Source: Clostridia bacterium (GTDB lineage Bacteria > Bacillota > Clostridia > Christensenellales > Aristaeellaceae). Taken from it: a DNA stretch of 42,880 nucleotides. The translations under genes and the position numbers were made by a program. The stretch spans positions 1 to 42,880 of the forward strand of contig JAEDGL010000005.1 in assembly GCA_016297535.1 (NCBI GenBank), read 5' to 3'. This document shows, piece after piece, positions 1 through 9,987 of this stretch (position 1 is its first letter; every line of letters begins with the position of its first letter). The notes under the pieces were generated by a model that saw only the letters and a list, made by a program, of their open reading frames with translations, searched no databases and was not told where the DNA came from.

Positions 1-293
1 ATGGTGCGGTGGGCGTTCATGTTGGCATAGCCCGCGCGGGTAAGCTCGCTGGCCATGCAGGCGCCGATCACCTCGGTGCCGTCCAGGCACAGGATGGTAT
101 CGATAATGGTGGAGGATTTGAACTTGCTGCACAGCAGGGCGGCAGCCTCGCGGGCCTCGGACAGGCGGTGCTTGGTCATGGTCATATCGATGTAATAGTT
201 GAGGTGGCTGTGGCTGGTGGCAAAATGCCCCTGCGCAATACGAAGGGGAACGTTACCCATTTGGTGGGGAAGCTCAAAAATTCTGATGGCCAT
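1..293 (-). CDS. Orotate phosphoribosyltransferase-like protein (partial, C-terminus outside the window)
   Basis: The first 97 residues are visible; the gene runs off the left edge. The frame begins MAIRIFELPHQMGNVPLRIA and includes HFATSHSHLNYYID and TILCLDGTEVIGACMASELT. I recognise these from a clostridial type I phosphoribosyltransferase group usually annotated as orotate phosphoribosyltransferase-like. Type I enzymes use PRPP, but the PRPP loop is expected beyond the edge, so the substrate cannot be judged. The start is set by AGGAG eight bases upstream of the ATG at 293, and a consensus promoter lies at 357-385. No pyr genes are seen beside it, so a salvage or regulatory role is as likely as de novo pyrimidine synthesis. 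Confidence 0.7.
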   Translation of the reverse strand, partial: MAIRIFELPHQMGNVPLRIAQGHFATSHSHLNYYIDMTMTKHRLSEAREAAALLCSKFKSSTIIDTILCLDGTEVIGACMASELTRAGYANMNAHRT

Positions 294-356
294 GGCAGTC
301 ACTCCTGTTTCATGATAATCCGAACACATGCTGCATTCTGTTTTTGGGGCACAACA

Positions 357-385
357 ATTATGCACACTTTCTGGAAATGTGTCAA
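357..385 (-). promoter_or_regulatory. Sigma-A promoter of the phosphoribosyltransferase gene
   Basis: On the minus strand, TTGACA (380-385) and CATAAT (357-362) are separated by exactly 17 bp, about 65 bp upstream of the start codon at 293. The -35 box is perfect and the -10 box differs from consensus at one base. Confidence 0.75.
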
Positions 386-447
386 GAACTTTTGTTAAAA
401 AAGGACTTTTTTCCACCTCATGTGCAATGAAGCGCCTTGCCGGGCGA

Positions 448-2196
448 TCAGCCCAGCTCCGGTTCGTCCATCAGCACGGCCGTGCCCATTTTGCCCTCGG
501 TTTCCACAATGCGCAGGGTATTGGTGCCCTTTACCAGCAGCGGCGCGGGGATGTACAGGCGCTTCTGCGGCCCGATCTCCCAGAAGCGGCCCAGTGTGAA
601 GCCGTTGAGGAACACCACGCCCTTGCCGCAGTCCGGCAGCGCCAGGAAGGTATCGGCCGGCTCCTCCACCTCAAAGGCGAGGGTATACACGCCGGGCTCT
701 CCGGGGGCGGCGGGCGCGCCCTGCACGTTCAGGTCAAGCATGGCCTGCTCATCCAGACACACGATATCCCAGCCGTAGCGCTGGTGATCATTGATCACCA
801 CGGCCTGATCGATGCCCTTGCGCTGCATTTCCAGCTTGTAGGAGTAGTTGACGCGGCCCATGTTTTCCATCAGAATGTCCAGCCTTGCGCCGGGCCTGAC
901 GGGAATGGGCGTTTCAAAGGTGTGGGCGCTGTCCAGCTCGCGGTCGTACAGGGTGAGGATGCATTTTCCATCCAGATAGACCTTGGCGCGGTCGGCAGCC
1001 TTTACCAGCTGCAGCTTGCGGATTTCGCACTCGTTTACCAGCGTGGTGCGGTAGAGGGTGTAGCCGTAGCTCTGGCCCAGGCGTTCCATGCTTACGGGGT
1101 TGACGCAATGGGTGCTGGGCAGCTGGTCCGCGGCGGCCAGCAGGCCCGCGCTCGCCTGCGGCACGGCCTGGCCATAGGCCCTGCGGGCGATGGGCGCAAG
1201 CTCGGGCGTGGGCAGGGGCCTGTCGCTGCGCGCCCGCACGGCCTGCCGGAACAGCCGGTATTTCTCGGTTTCGCGGCCGTCCTCGCTCAGGGGGGCGTCG
1301 TAATCGTAGCTGGTTACATCCGGGGTGAGGAAGCCGTAGTCGTTGGCGCCGTTCATCAGCCCGAAGCTGGTGCCGCCGTGGAACATGTAGATATTCACAT
1401 GCCCCATATCCAGCAGGGTGGCAAACTCCTGCGCGCAGCTTTCGGCGCTGGTGGTCTGGTGGCCGCCGTTGCCCCAGTGATCAAACCAGCCGCACCAGAA
1501 CTCCATGCACATAAGCGGCTGGATGCCATGTTCGGACAGCACCCCGAAGCGCTCCACCGTGTGGCTGCCGAAGTTGCCGGTCTGAAACACGCCCTCCACC
1601 TTGCCGCAGGCCAGCATATCGTGCTCGGGGCCGTCGCTGGTTACCAGGGGCACATCCACGCCGCGCGCGATCATGCCGTCGCGCAGGGCGGCCAGATAGT
1701 CCTTGTCATCGCCGTAGGAGCCGTACTCGTTTTCCACCTGCATCATCAGCACCGGGCCGCCGTGGGTTATCTGCAGGGGAACCAGGCGGGGCAGCAGCTG
1801 GTCGTAATAGGCCATCACGTGCTCCAGATAGCGCGGATCGTTGCAGCGCAGGCGGATGCCATCCTCCTTCAGCAGCCACGCGGGCAGGCCGCCAAACTCC
1901 CACTCGGCGCAAATGTAGGGGGAGGGGCGCAAAATCACATACAGCCCCAGCTCCTGCGCAAGGCGCACAAAGCCCTCCACATCGGCCATGCCGTCAAAGC
2001 GGAAGTGGCCCTTCCGGGGCTCGTGAAAATTCCACGGGATATAGGTTTCCACGGTGTTGCAGCCCATGGCCAGCAGCTTTTGCAGCCGGTCGCGCCAGTA
2101 CTGGGGCACTACGCGGAAATAGTGAATGGAACCCGAGATGATCTGAAAGGGCTTGCCATCCAGATAAAAGTTGTCCCTGATTTCAAATACAGACAT
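448..2196 (-). CDS. Glycoside hydrolase family 35 beta-galactosidase
   Basis: A 582-residue protein predicted to hydrolyse terminal beta-galactosides. The N-terminal TIM barrel carries the family motifs GSIHYFR (22-28), NTVETYIPWNFHEP (47-60) and ICAEWEFGGLPAWL. The QVENEYGSYG motif includes Glu157, the expected acid/base, and MCMEFWCGWFDHWG includes Glu231, the expected nucleophile. The rest looks like the beta-sandwich domains of GH35. No signal peptide is visible, so it is probably cytoplasmic and would act on imported galactosides. The start follows GGAGG seven bases before the ATG. The YitT-family gene lies 99 bp upstream on the same strand, so read-through is possible. No sugar transporter is adjacent, so the natural substrate is unknown. 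Confidence 0.93.
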   Translation of the reverse strand: MSVFEIRDNFYLDGKPFQIISGSIHYFRVVPQYWRDRLQKLLAMGCNTVETYIPWNFHEPRKGHFRFDGMADVEGFVRLAQELGLYVILRPSPYICAEWEFGGLPAWLLKEDGIRLRCNDPRYLEHVMAYYDQLLPRLVPLQITHGGPVLMMQVENEYGSYGDDKDYLAALRDGMIARGVDVPLVTSDGPEHDMLACGKVEGVFQTGNFGSHTVERFGVLSEHGIQPLMCMEFWCGWFDHWGNGGHQTTSAESCAQEFATLLDMGHVNIYMFHGGTSFGLMNGANDYGFLTPDVTSYDYDAPLSEDGRETEKYRLFRQAVRARSDRPLPTPELAPIARRAYGQAVPQASAGLLAAADQLPSTHCVNPVSMERLGQSYGYTLYRTTLVNECEIRKLQLVKAADRAKVYLDGKCILTLYDRELDSAHTFETPIPVRPGARLDILMENMGRVNYSYKLEMQRKGIDQAVVINDHQRYGWDIVCLDEQAMLDLNVQGAPAAPGEPGVYTLAFEVEEPADTFLALPDCGKGVVFLNGFTLGRFWEIGPQKRLYIPAPLLVKGTNTLRIVETEGKMGTAVLMDEPELG

Positions 2197-2268
2197 GGTT
2201 TTCCTCCGTCCTTCGTGCGGAAGTCCGCACTTTGCTCTATTCTTATTTCTGGATGGAGCGTTACTTCC

Positions 2269-2285
2269 CTGCCGCAGCGCGGCAG
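2269..2285. other. Perfect 7-bp hairpin between the YitT-family and GH35 genes
   Basis: CTGCCGC (2269-2275) pairs with GCGGCAG (2279-2285) around a 3-base loop. No T-run follows on either strand, so this is not a standard intrinsic terminator. A second small hairpin (GTGCGG/CCGCAC) lies nearer the GH35 start. They could modulate read-through from the YitT-family gene; no clear promoter for the GH35 gene was seen here. Confidence 0.4.
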
Positions 2286-2295
2286 AAGATTTTGT

Positions 2296-3141
2296 TTACC
2301 GCTTTTTGGGTTGATAGCGGATCTCACTCACGGAATACACCGTGACAAACGCCTTGGGATCCACCCGGCGCACATAATCCATCAGGGCCTTGTATTCCTG
2401 CTTGTCCACAATGGTGATGATCTCCTTGTGCACGGTGTTGTCGTAGGCGCCGATGGTGTGGTTGAGGCTGGCGCCGCTGTGCAGATCGTAGAGGATGTAG
2501 TGTACAATATCATCCACCCGGGGCGAGATGATGCACACCCTGCGCTTGATGTTCATGCCAAAGATAAAGTAATCCACCACCATGCCGCCAAACCAGGTGC
2601 CCAGAACGCTGAGCACCACGGTTTTGGCGTCGTAGCACAGGGCGGAGCACAGCGCCACCAGCATGCCGGACAGCGACATGGCGCGGCCAAGCTCCATGTG
2701 CAGGTACTTGTTCATAATCTTGGCCACAATATCCAGCCCGCCGGAGGAGGCGTTGCACGAAAACAGCACGGCAAGCCCCACGCCCACCACCAGGGTGTAG
2801 CACAGCACATCCAGCAGGGGATCCTGCGTGATGGATTCAAACCCGGGAAACAGCCGCTCAAACACCGCCAGATACGCCGGCATCAGCAGGGCGCAGTAAA
2901 CGGTTTTGGCACCAAACTCCGAGCCCACCAGCAAAAAGCCGATGATCAGCAGCACCACATTCAGCCCGAAGGTGATGGCGGATACGGGCAGGGGCAGAAA
3001 GTTGCTGATAATCATGGCCAGCGCCGCCCCGCTGCCCACGGATACATGGCTGGGCAGCATAAAGAAAAACACGGCAGCCGCCACAATCAGCGTGCCGATG
3101 GTGATGAGCAGCATTTCCCGGATGACATTCTTCGTACGCAT
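2296..3141 (-). CDS. YitT family membrane protein (DUF161 and DUF2179 domains)
   Basis: A 281-residue integral membrane protein of the YitT family, common in Firmicutes and of unknown biochemical function. The N-terminal two-thirds has about five hydrophobic segments, including MLLITIGTLIVAAAVFFFML and the Gly-rich FSCNASSGGLDIVAKIMNK typical of the family. The C-terminal 80 or so residues, with IISPRVDDIVHYIL and IITIVDKQEYKALMDYVR, form the soluble DUF2179 domain, thought to face the cytoplasm. Length is normal. The ATG at 3141 follows AGAGGA at good spacing, with a strong promoter just upstream. The GH35 gene lies downstream on the same strand; no functional link is known. Confidence 0.9.
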   Translation of the reverse strand: MRTKNVIREMLLITIGTLIVAAAVFFFMLPSHVSVGSGAALAMIISNFLPLPVSAITFGLNVVLLIIGFLLVGSEFGAKTVYCALLMPAYLAVFERLFPGFESITQDPLLDVLCYTLVVGVGLAVLFSCNASSGGLDIVAKIMNKYLHMELGRAMSLSGMLVALCSALCYDAKTVVLSVLGTWFGGMVVDYFIFGMNIKRRVCIISPRVDDIVHYILYDLHSGASLNHTIGAYDNTVHKEIITIVDKQEYKALMDYVRRVDPKAFVTVYSVSEIRYQPKKR

Positions 3142-3206
3142 GGCTGATCCTCTTTTCCAGGCATTCCAAAACCCCTGGCGGGGGAATACAGGGGAAAACC
3201 GAAAGT

Positions 3207-3235
3207 AGTATAATGCAAAGCCGCTTCTTTTTCAA
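3207..3235 (-). promoter_or_regulatory. Promoter of the YitT-family gene
   Basis: Minus-strand TTGAAA (3230-3235), a 17-bp spacer and TATACT (3207-3212), about 65 bp upstream of the ATG at 3141. It is back to back with the plus-strand promoter at 3258-3286. Confidence 0.75.
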
Positions 3236-3257
3236 CTGCATGCCGGACCTGCCTTGC

Positions 3258-3286
3258 TTGACGCAGGGAATTTGCTGCGCTATACT
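3258..3286 (+). promoter_or_regulatory. Promoter of the gene at 3322
   Basis: TTGACG (3258-3263), a 17-bp spacer and TATACT (3281-3286). The start codon at 3322 is about 30 nt from the predicted transcription start, so the leader is short. Confidence 0.75.
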
Positions 3287-3321
3287 GGAGGCAGCGAAAA
3301 AATGCATAAGGGGGCGTTTCC

Positions 3322-4149
3322 ATGCTGCCTGCCATCAAGCTGGGACCAAACCAGATCACCCGCCTCATCGTAGGGGGCAATCCCTTCAGCGGCAACTCTC
3401 ACTGGAGCAACGAGCGTGACTGGGAGATGCGCGACTTCTTTACCCATGATCAGATTCTTCAAACCCTGTTTCACTGCGAGGAATGCGGGCTGAACGCCAT
3501 GCTTTTGCGCGGCGATATGCACATTATGCGGCTGGTGTACGAATACCGTAAACGGGGCGGAACCATGAACTGGATTGCCATGACCGGCAGCGAGTTTCTG
3601 TCCTACGACGGCCATATCAACCAGCTGATGCAGTACGGCCCCTGCGCCATCTACCATCACGGCTCGGTAACGGATGCACTGTTCAAGCAGGGGCAGTACG
3701 ACGAGCTGCGCCGGCGCATCGACGTCATCAAATCCAAGGGCGTTCCGGCCGGCCTGGGTACGCATATGCCCGAGGTGATCGAATACGCCCAGGAGCATCA
3801 GTGGGGCGTGGATTTCTACATGGCCTGCGTGTACAACATCAGCCGCACGGACCGGGTCAGCAGCTCCATCACCGGCAAGGCAAACGGCGAGGAAATTTTT
3901 GACGAGTCCGATATTCCCATCATGTACCGCACCATCCGGCAAACGCCAAAGCCCTGCCTGGCGTTCAAAATTCTGGGCGCGTCCCGGCGCTGCGCCGATC
4001 AGGATGCGGTGCGCCACGCGTTTTACGAGGCCTTTGAAAACATCAAGCCCACCGACGCCGTGGTGGTGGGCGTCTATCCCCGCAGGGAGGATCACGTGGC
4101 GCTGGATGCGCAGTACACCCTGGAAGCCATCCGGCGGCTGCAGCGCTAA
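3322..4149 (+). CDS. Conserved protein of unknown function, probable TIM-barrel (aldo-keto-reductase-like) fold
   Basis: A 275-residue soluble protein without signal peptide or membrane segment. The opening IKLGPNQITRLIVGGNPFSG resembles the first strand of aldo-keto reductases, and later blocks (ECGLNAMLLRGD, MNWIAMTGSE, GVPAGLGTHMPEVIEYAQE, PCLAFKILGASRR, DAVVVGVYPRREDHV) look like successive barrel strands. I do not see the normal Asp-Tyr-Lys-His reductase tetrad, so I would not call it an oxidoreductase. The ATG follows AGGGGG eight to nine bases upstream. It has its own promoter and ends 5 bp from the convergent YbaK-type gene, so it is probably monocistronic. I cannot assign a substrate. 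Confidence 0.8.
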   Translation: MLPAIKLGPNQITRLIVGGNPFSGNSHWSNERDWEMRDFFTHDQILQTLFHCEECGLNAMLLRGDMHIMRLVYEYRKRGGTMNWIAMTGSEFLSYDGHINQLMQYGPCAIYHHGSVTDALFKQGQYDELRRRIDVIKSKGVPAGLGTHMPEVIEYAQEHQWGVDFYMACVYNISRTDRVSSSITGKANGEEIFDESDIPIMYRTIRQTPKPCLAFKILGASRRCADQDAVRHAFYEAFENIKPTDAVVVGVYPRREDHVALDAQYTLEAIRRLQR

Positions 4150-4154
4150 ATCCC

Positions 4155-4622
4155 TCAGGCCAGCTTGCTCACATCCACCCAGCCCTGGGGCCGCGCGGCG
4201 CGTTCCAGCTCCGGCAGCGTCAGGCGCACGGCGCTGTTGCGGCTGCCCGCGGCGGGATAGACGGTTTCAAAGCGCCGCAGGGATTCATCCAGGTACACCC
4301 TCACGCCCTCCGGGGCCAGGAAGGGGCACACGCCGCCCACCGGGAAGCCCGTCAGAAGGCTGACCTGCTCGTGGCTGAGCATTTTGACCTTTTGATGAAA
4401 CGCCGCCTTGAACTTGGTGTTGTCCACGCGCGCGTCTCCGGCCAGCACAATGAGCACAACCCCTTCATCCACCAGAAAGCTCATGGTTTTGGCAATCAGG
4501 CAGGGCTCGCAGCCCAGCGCCTGCGCCGCCAGCTCCACCGTGGCGCTGGATACGTCAAACTCGTGCACGCGGCCGGCAAGGCCGCAATCCGCCAGATAGG
4601 CTTTTACCTGTTCAATGGTCAT
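4155..4622 (-). CDS. YbaK/EbsC family aminoacyl-tRNA deacylase
   Basis: A 155-residue single-domain protein of the YbaK/ProRS-INS superfamily, whose members hydrolyse mischarged tRNAs such as Cys-tRNA(Pro). The conserved lysine of the active site is Lys45 in LIAKTMSF. VGGVCPF matches the family's GG-[IV]-[SC]-P loop, and the end (LTLPELERAARPQGWVDVSKL) fits the usual C-terminus. Whether it edits Cys, Ala or another amino acid cannot be told from sequence. The ATG at 4622 is preceded by AGGAGG at a rather long 12 bases. It is transcribed away from the EAL-domain gene and convergent with the gene at 3322. Confidence 0.88.
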   Translation of the reverse strand: MTIEQVKAYLADCGLAGRVHEFDVSSATVELAAQALGCEPCLIAKTMSFLVDEGVVLIVLAGDARVDNTKFKAAFHQKVKMLSHEQVSLLTGFPVGGVCPFLAPEGVRVYLDESLRRFETVYPAAGSRNSAVRLTLPELERAARPQGWVDVSKLA

Positions 4623-4660
4623 TGGATTCAGAATCCTCCTTTGGTACAGTCGTTACTGCC

Positions 4661-4689
4661 ATTATAGCCTATTTTGAACGTTCGAAATG
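4661..4689 (-). promoter_or_regulatory. YbaK-type gene promoter overlapped by an imperfect palindrome
   Basis: A perfect minus-strand TATAAT lies at 4661-4666. At 17-bp spacing the -35 position (4684-4689) reads CATTTC, a poor match. A 16-base imperfect palindrome, TTTTGAACGTTCGAAA at 4672-4687 (7 of 8 pairs plus one G-T), covers the spacer and part of the -35. A weak -35 with an overlapping palindrome suggests a regulated promoter; the regulator is unknown. Confidence 0.5.
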
Positions 4690-4800
4690 CTTTTTCCCTG
4701 TACTGTTCAGGCAGGAAAACGCGTCGCAATGCCGAAATGATACCATACAGTCAAACCTGCATGACCAACTCGTACAACTGCATAGGAAAGGAGCCCAACC

Positions 4801-5577
4801 ATGAACAACCATTCCATCGCTGAAATGATTCTCAACAATGCCATGGAGCTCCATGGTCAACCCAAATGGACGTTTGGCAAAAACACCTGCAACACCTACG
4901 CCGTCTATGCCGAGAAAATTCGTCTGAGCGAGACAGAAACCATTCCCGCCTGGCCCATTCTGGAGCTGATTGCCAAGGACAAGGGGCTTACCCAGCTCTT
5001 CTCCAGCTGGTTTCTGGAAGCGGCCATGCGTTTTGCCATGGAGCTTACGCAGCGCTCGCACGCGCATGTCACCATTTCCGTCAAGCTGCTGCCCGCCTTT
5101 GCCGAAAGCGACGAATTTGTTGCCACCACGCTTGCCCTGCTGGAGAAAACCGGCCTGTCGCCCAAAAAGCTCCAGTTTGAGCTGAGCGAGGCGCAGGCGC
5201 TTACCGAAAAGGGCATCGAGCACCTCAACCTGCTCCACGACGAGCACGAAATCAGCCTGTGGATTGGCAATTTCGGAACCGGGTATTCCAACCTGGATCT
5301 GCTGACGAGGGTTCACTTTGACGGCATCGAGCTGGACCGCTCCTTCGCCGCGATGGTTCCCCAGCAGGAGCAGGCCTGCCGCGTGATCGTGGGCATCCAG
5401 CATCTGGCGCACACGCTGGATATGAGCATTTGCGCCAAGGGCATCGAAACCCAGGAGCAGTTCGAGTTTTTTGAGGAGCTGGGCGTTTTCAAGGGCCAGG
5501 GCTACCTCATCGGCAAGCCGCTGCCTCTGGAGGAAGCCGTTGATTATCTCGACAAATACGCAGTCAAATTTGAATAA
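4801..5577 (+). CDS. Degenerate EAL-domain protein (probably catalytically inactive)
   Basis: A 258-residue protein consisting essentially of one EAL domain, the cyclic-di-GMP phosphodiesterase fold, with no membrane segment or second domain. The fold is clear from VTISVKLLPAF (90-100), KLQFELSEAQAL (123-134), FGTGYSNLDLL (158-168) and KGQGYLIGKPLP (231-242). Most catalytic positions are changed: EAL reads AEK (37-39), the Asn of the VNLS block is Lys95, the metal-binding Asp pair before FGTGYS is Gly156-Asn157, the Lys of KID is in ELD (177-179), and AEGVE reads AKGIE (Lys213). Glu127 remains. It is therefore likely a binding or scaffold protein, not an enzyme. The ATG follows AAAGGAG at 7 bases. 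The nearest clear terminator is at 5741-5779. Confidence 0.88.
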   Translation: MNNHSIAEMILNNAMELHGQPKWTFGKNTCNTYAVYAEKIRLSETETIPAWPILELIAKDKGLTQLFSSWFLEAAMRFAMELTQRSHAHVTISVKLLPAFAESDEFVATTLALLEKTGLSPKKLQFELSEAQALTEKGIEHLNLLHDEHEISLWIGNFGTGYSNLDLLTRVHFDGIELDRSFAAMVPQQEQACRVIVGIQHLAHTLDMSICAKGIETQEQFEFFEELGVFKGQGYLIGKPLPLEEAVDYLDKYAVKFE

Positions 5578-5649
5578 GCGCCTGCTCTCGGCCCCCGGAA
5601 AGAAACGCGTTTGCCAATGGAGCCTGCCGCCTTTTTCTGCGGAAAGCTT

Positions 5650-5708
5650 CCGAGCCCAGCGCACAGGTCGCTGGGCTCGGAACAGAAGTAGGAGGGCTGC
5701 GGCCCTCC
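5650..5708. other. Two perfect tandem hairpins after the EAL-domain gene
   Basis: CCGAGCCCAGCG (5650-5661) pairs with CGCTGGGCTCGG (5669-5680), a perfect 12-bp stem with a 7-base loop. It is followed by GGAGGGC (5691-5697) paired with GCCCTCC (5702-5708). Neither has a T-run. With the terminator at 5741-5779 they make three consecutive hairpins in a 240-bp non-coding stretch, resembling a mobile intergenic palindromic element or a processed 3'-UTR. Confidence 0.55.
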
Positions 5709-5740
5709 GACCCCTCCCAGAGGGTTGATCGACAGCCTGA

Positions 5741-5779
5741 AACAACCTCCGTATGATTGCTCACACGGAGGTTGTTTTT
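5741..5779 (+). terminator. Intrinsic terminator between the EAL-domain gene and leuS
   Basis: A perfect 12-bp stem, AACAACCTCCGT (5741-5752) with ACGGAGGTTGTT (5765-5776), and a T-run at 5775-5779. On the minus strand the hairpin is followed by only three Ts, so it may also weakly end leuS transcripts. Confidence 0.85.
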
Positions 5780-5815
5780 CAGTTTGGCAGCCGCCGCGCG
5801 TTTCCTGACGCGGGG

Positions 5816-8236
<2,421 letters not shown>

Positions 8237-8258
8237 TGTGATCTCTCCTTTGCAAATT

Positions 8259-9917
8259 TCATTCTTTGTCTAATTGAATCAGGCTGGTGTCTACTTCGTA
8301 ACCATTGAAGATCCATCCTTCGTGCACCAGTGGTGCATCTGGGAAGTCTGTCTCAAACCATTCATTTTCTCCACGCTTGATAAAAACCACTGCTTTTTCG
8401 GGAAGGTTTTCAGGTGCAAACGCAGTTTTGGATGTTCCCCAGCGGCATCGAATAATGTAACCGTTTCGATCGTTTTCCAAGCCAGTTACATTTAAAGCGC
8501 CATCGGACAATTCGATTATTGGACAGGCATACCAGTAATTGATTAAACCGTGAGTATATCCTTTTTCCAGCATAAAATCCGCGCAGTCTTTTACCTGGTC
8601 AACGGTATTCATTTCGATATATGACAATCCATTCCAGCTGTCCATTTCATTTTTATCCACCCGGATAAAATACATGGTGTATACCCCCTGAAACAGGAAG
8701 CAGGCACATACTGTAATCGTTAGCAACTTGCGACATGCGGATACGCCTCTTGCCTTCAGGCTTTCCAGTTCGGGAGCAAGCGCACATGTTGCCATTGCCA
8801 CTACAGGAACGAAATACAGTTCAAAAAATCGACCGCCCCTTGAATCAAAGATAAAAACCATCGTAGTAATGACAAAAGATATGGCCAGTATGCTTTGGAG
8901 AAACCTTAATCCAAAATGCTTTTGCCTAAAGCAGCTTTCAGCCGAAACAATCAGCAGATACCCAAACATTAGCAGAGCACATATAAGTGATAACCCGCGA
9001 ATACCCACCAGTTGAAGCCCTGCGTTACGAATTCCGATGGCTGTAAGCCAACTATCATATATCTGCGCGTAATGATTGGCAGGAAGGCCTGTGGTGAAGA
9101 AGGAAATGCTCATATCGCTCACGCCAAAGTAAGGAAGTAGCACATGCGTATTCACCAAGAAGCCCGCCATAAAAAAGGCAAGAGAAGCCAGTACTATTCC
9201 AGTAAAACGTACAGGTATCGTTTGCCAGAACGGCTGCTCACCAATCAGTTTGCCGTCATTCCATCGGTAATCTCGTAAAGCAAGCATCAGCTGAATCACA
9301 GCAAACAGGAGCATAGGGATACCCAGCATCATCATATGACGAATACCATTCAAGCCGACAAAGAACCACAGCCCGGATAGCAGAATCGCAGGAAAAATCG
9401 CCTTGGAAATGTCCTTTTTCTGCACCTGCGTAAGCCGTAGCGTCAGTCCCATCAACCAGAAGCTGTTTGACAGATAGAGGATGTAGTACATATGATACAG
9501 CACGATGCGGGCATATGGCGTGCTGAAAGGCACAAGCAGCATTCCTGCTCCGAATACCGCGCTGGTTTTTCCCAATCCCGCCTGTTTACAAACATACAGA
9601 AAACTCAGCACATACCAGGTTTGCATCGCAATCGCACCCAGAATGCGTACCAGTGTCCAATCGTCTGTAAAATGGAAAAAGAGCGAGTAAACTGCGGAAA
9701 TATCCAGCAAGCGCACTTCGGTCGTAAAGAAGAAATCACGGGTAAACGGATTATGCTGCTGCGCCATGATCCAGCCACGGTTTACATAATCAGAGGTATC
9801 GCCATCCAGAATGTTCCGGGAGACATAGACATCCATATAAACCGTCAGCAGGATCATGAAGCCAAGGAAGATCCAATGCCCGTATTGCTTCAGCACTCGA
9901 TGCAAAGTCTTTGTCAT
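8259..9917 (-). CDS. Polytopic membrane protein, probable GT-C-type glycosyltransferase
   Basis: A 552-residue protein with about ten to twelve membrane helices and a C-terminal soluble tail of about 100 residues. The first helix (about 14-32) is followed by an Asp-rich loop, LDGDTSDYVNRGW (37-49), like the acidic first extracytoplasmic loop of GT-C enzymes that use polyprenyl-linked sugars. I do not recognise a named family. Its base composition is lower than its neighbours': sampled lines give about 40-50% G+C against about 60% in leuS, suggesting transfer. The ATG follows GGGAG. It sits between the gltX-coupled membrane gene (70 bp upstream) and leuS (22 bp downstream), probably in one transcript. 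Confidence 0.75.
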   Translation of the reverse strand: MTKTLHRVLKQYGHWIFLGFMILLTVYMDVYVSRNILDGDTSDYVNRGWIMAQQHNPFTRDFFFTTEVRLLDISAVYSLFFHFTDDWTLVRILGAIAMQTWYVLSFLYVCKQAGLGKTSAVFGAGMLLVPFSTPYARIVLYHMYYILYLSNSFWLMGLTLRLTQVQKKDISKAIFPAILLSGLWFFVGLNGIRHMMMLGIPMLLFAVIQLMLALRDYRWNDGKLIGEQPFWQTIPVRFTGIVLASLAFFMAGFLVNTHVLLPYFGVSDMSISFFTTGLPANHYAQIYDSWLTAIGIRNAGLQLVGIRGLSLICALLMFGYLLIVSAESCFRQKHFGLRFLQSILAISFVITTMVFIFDSRGGRFFELYFVPVVAMATCALAPELESLKARGVSACRKLLTITVCACFLFQGVYTMYFIRVDKNEMDSWNGLSYIEMNTVDQVKDCADFMLEKGYTHGLINYWYACPIIELSDGALNVTGLENDRNGYIIRCRWGTSKTAFAPENLPEKAVVFIKRGENEWFETDFPDAPLVHEGWIFNGYEVDTSLIQLDKE

Positions 9918-9987
9918 GCCGTCTTCTCCCTCACTTTCTACCTGCAGCTTGGTCCAGCATGGAACGCAATAGCCTGTCTATCAATAA

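Noticed and set aside
328..3147. A 939-codon plus-strand frame across the GH35 and YitT-family genes
   Set aside because: It crosses two recognised minus-strand genes, their promoter side and a gap; composition is typical of antisense shadows.
4672..4687. LexA-type operator at the GAACGTTC palindrome
   Set aside because: Firmicutes LexA sites need four bases between GAAC and GTTC; here the half-sites are adjacent.
4700..4760. Sigma-D-like promoter (GCCGAAAT) before the EAL-domain gene
   Set aside because: No TAAA-like -35 element is at the required spacing; one partial box is not enough.
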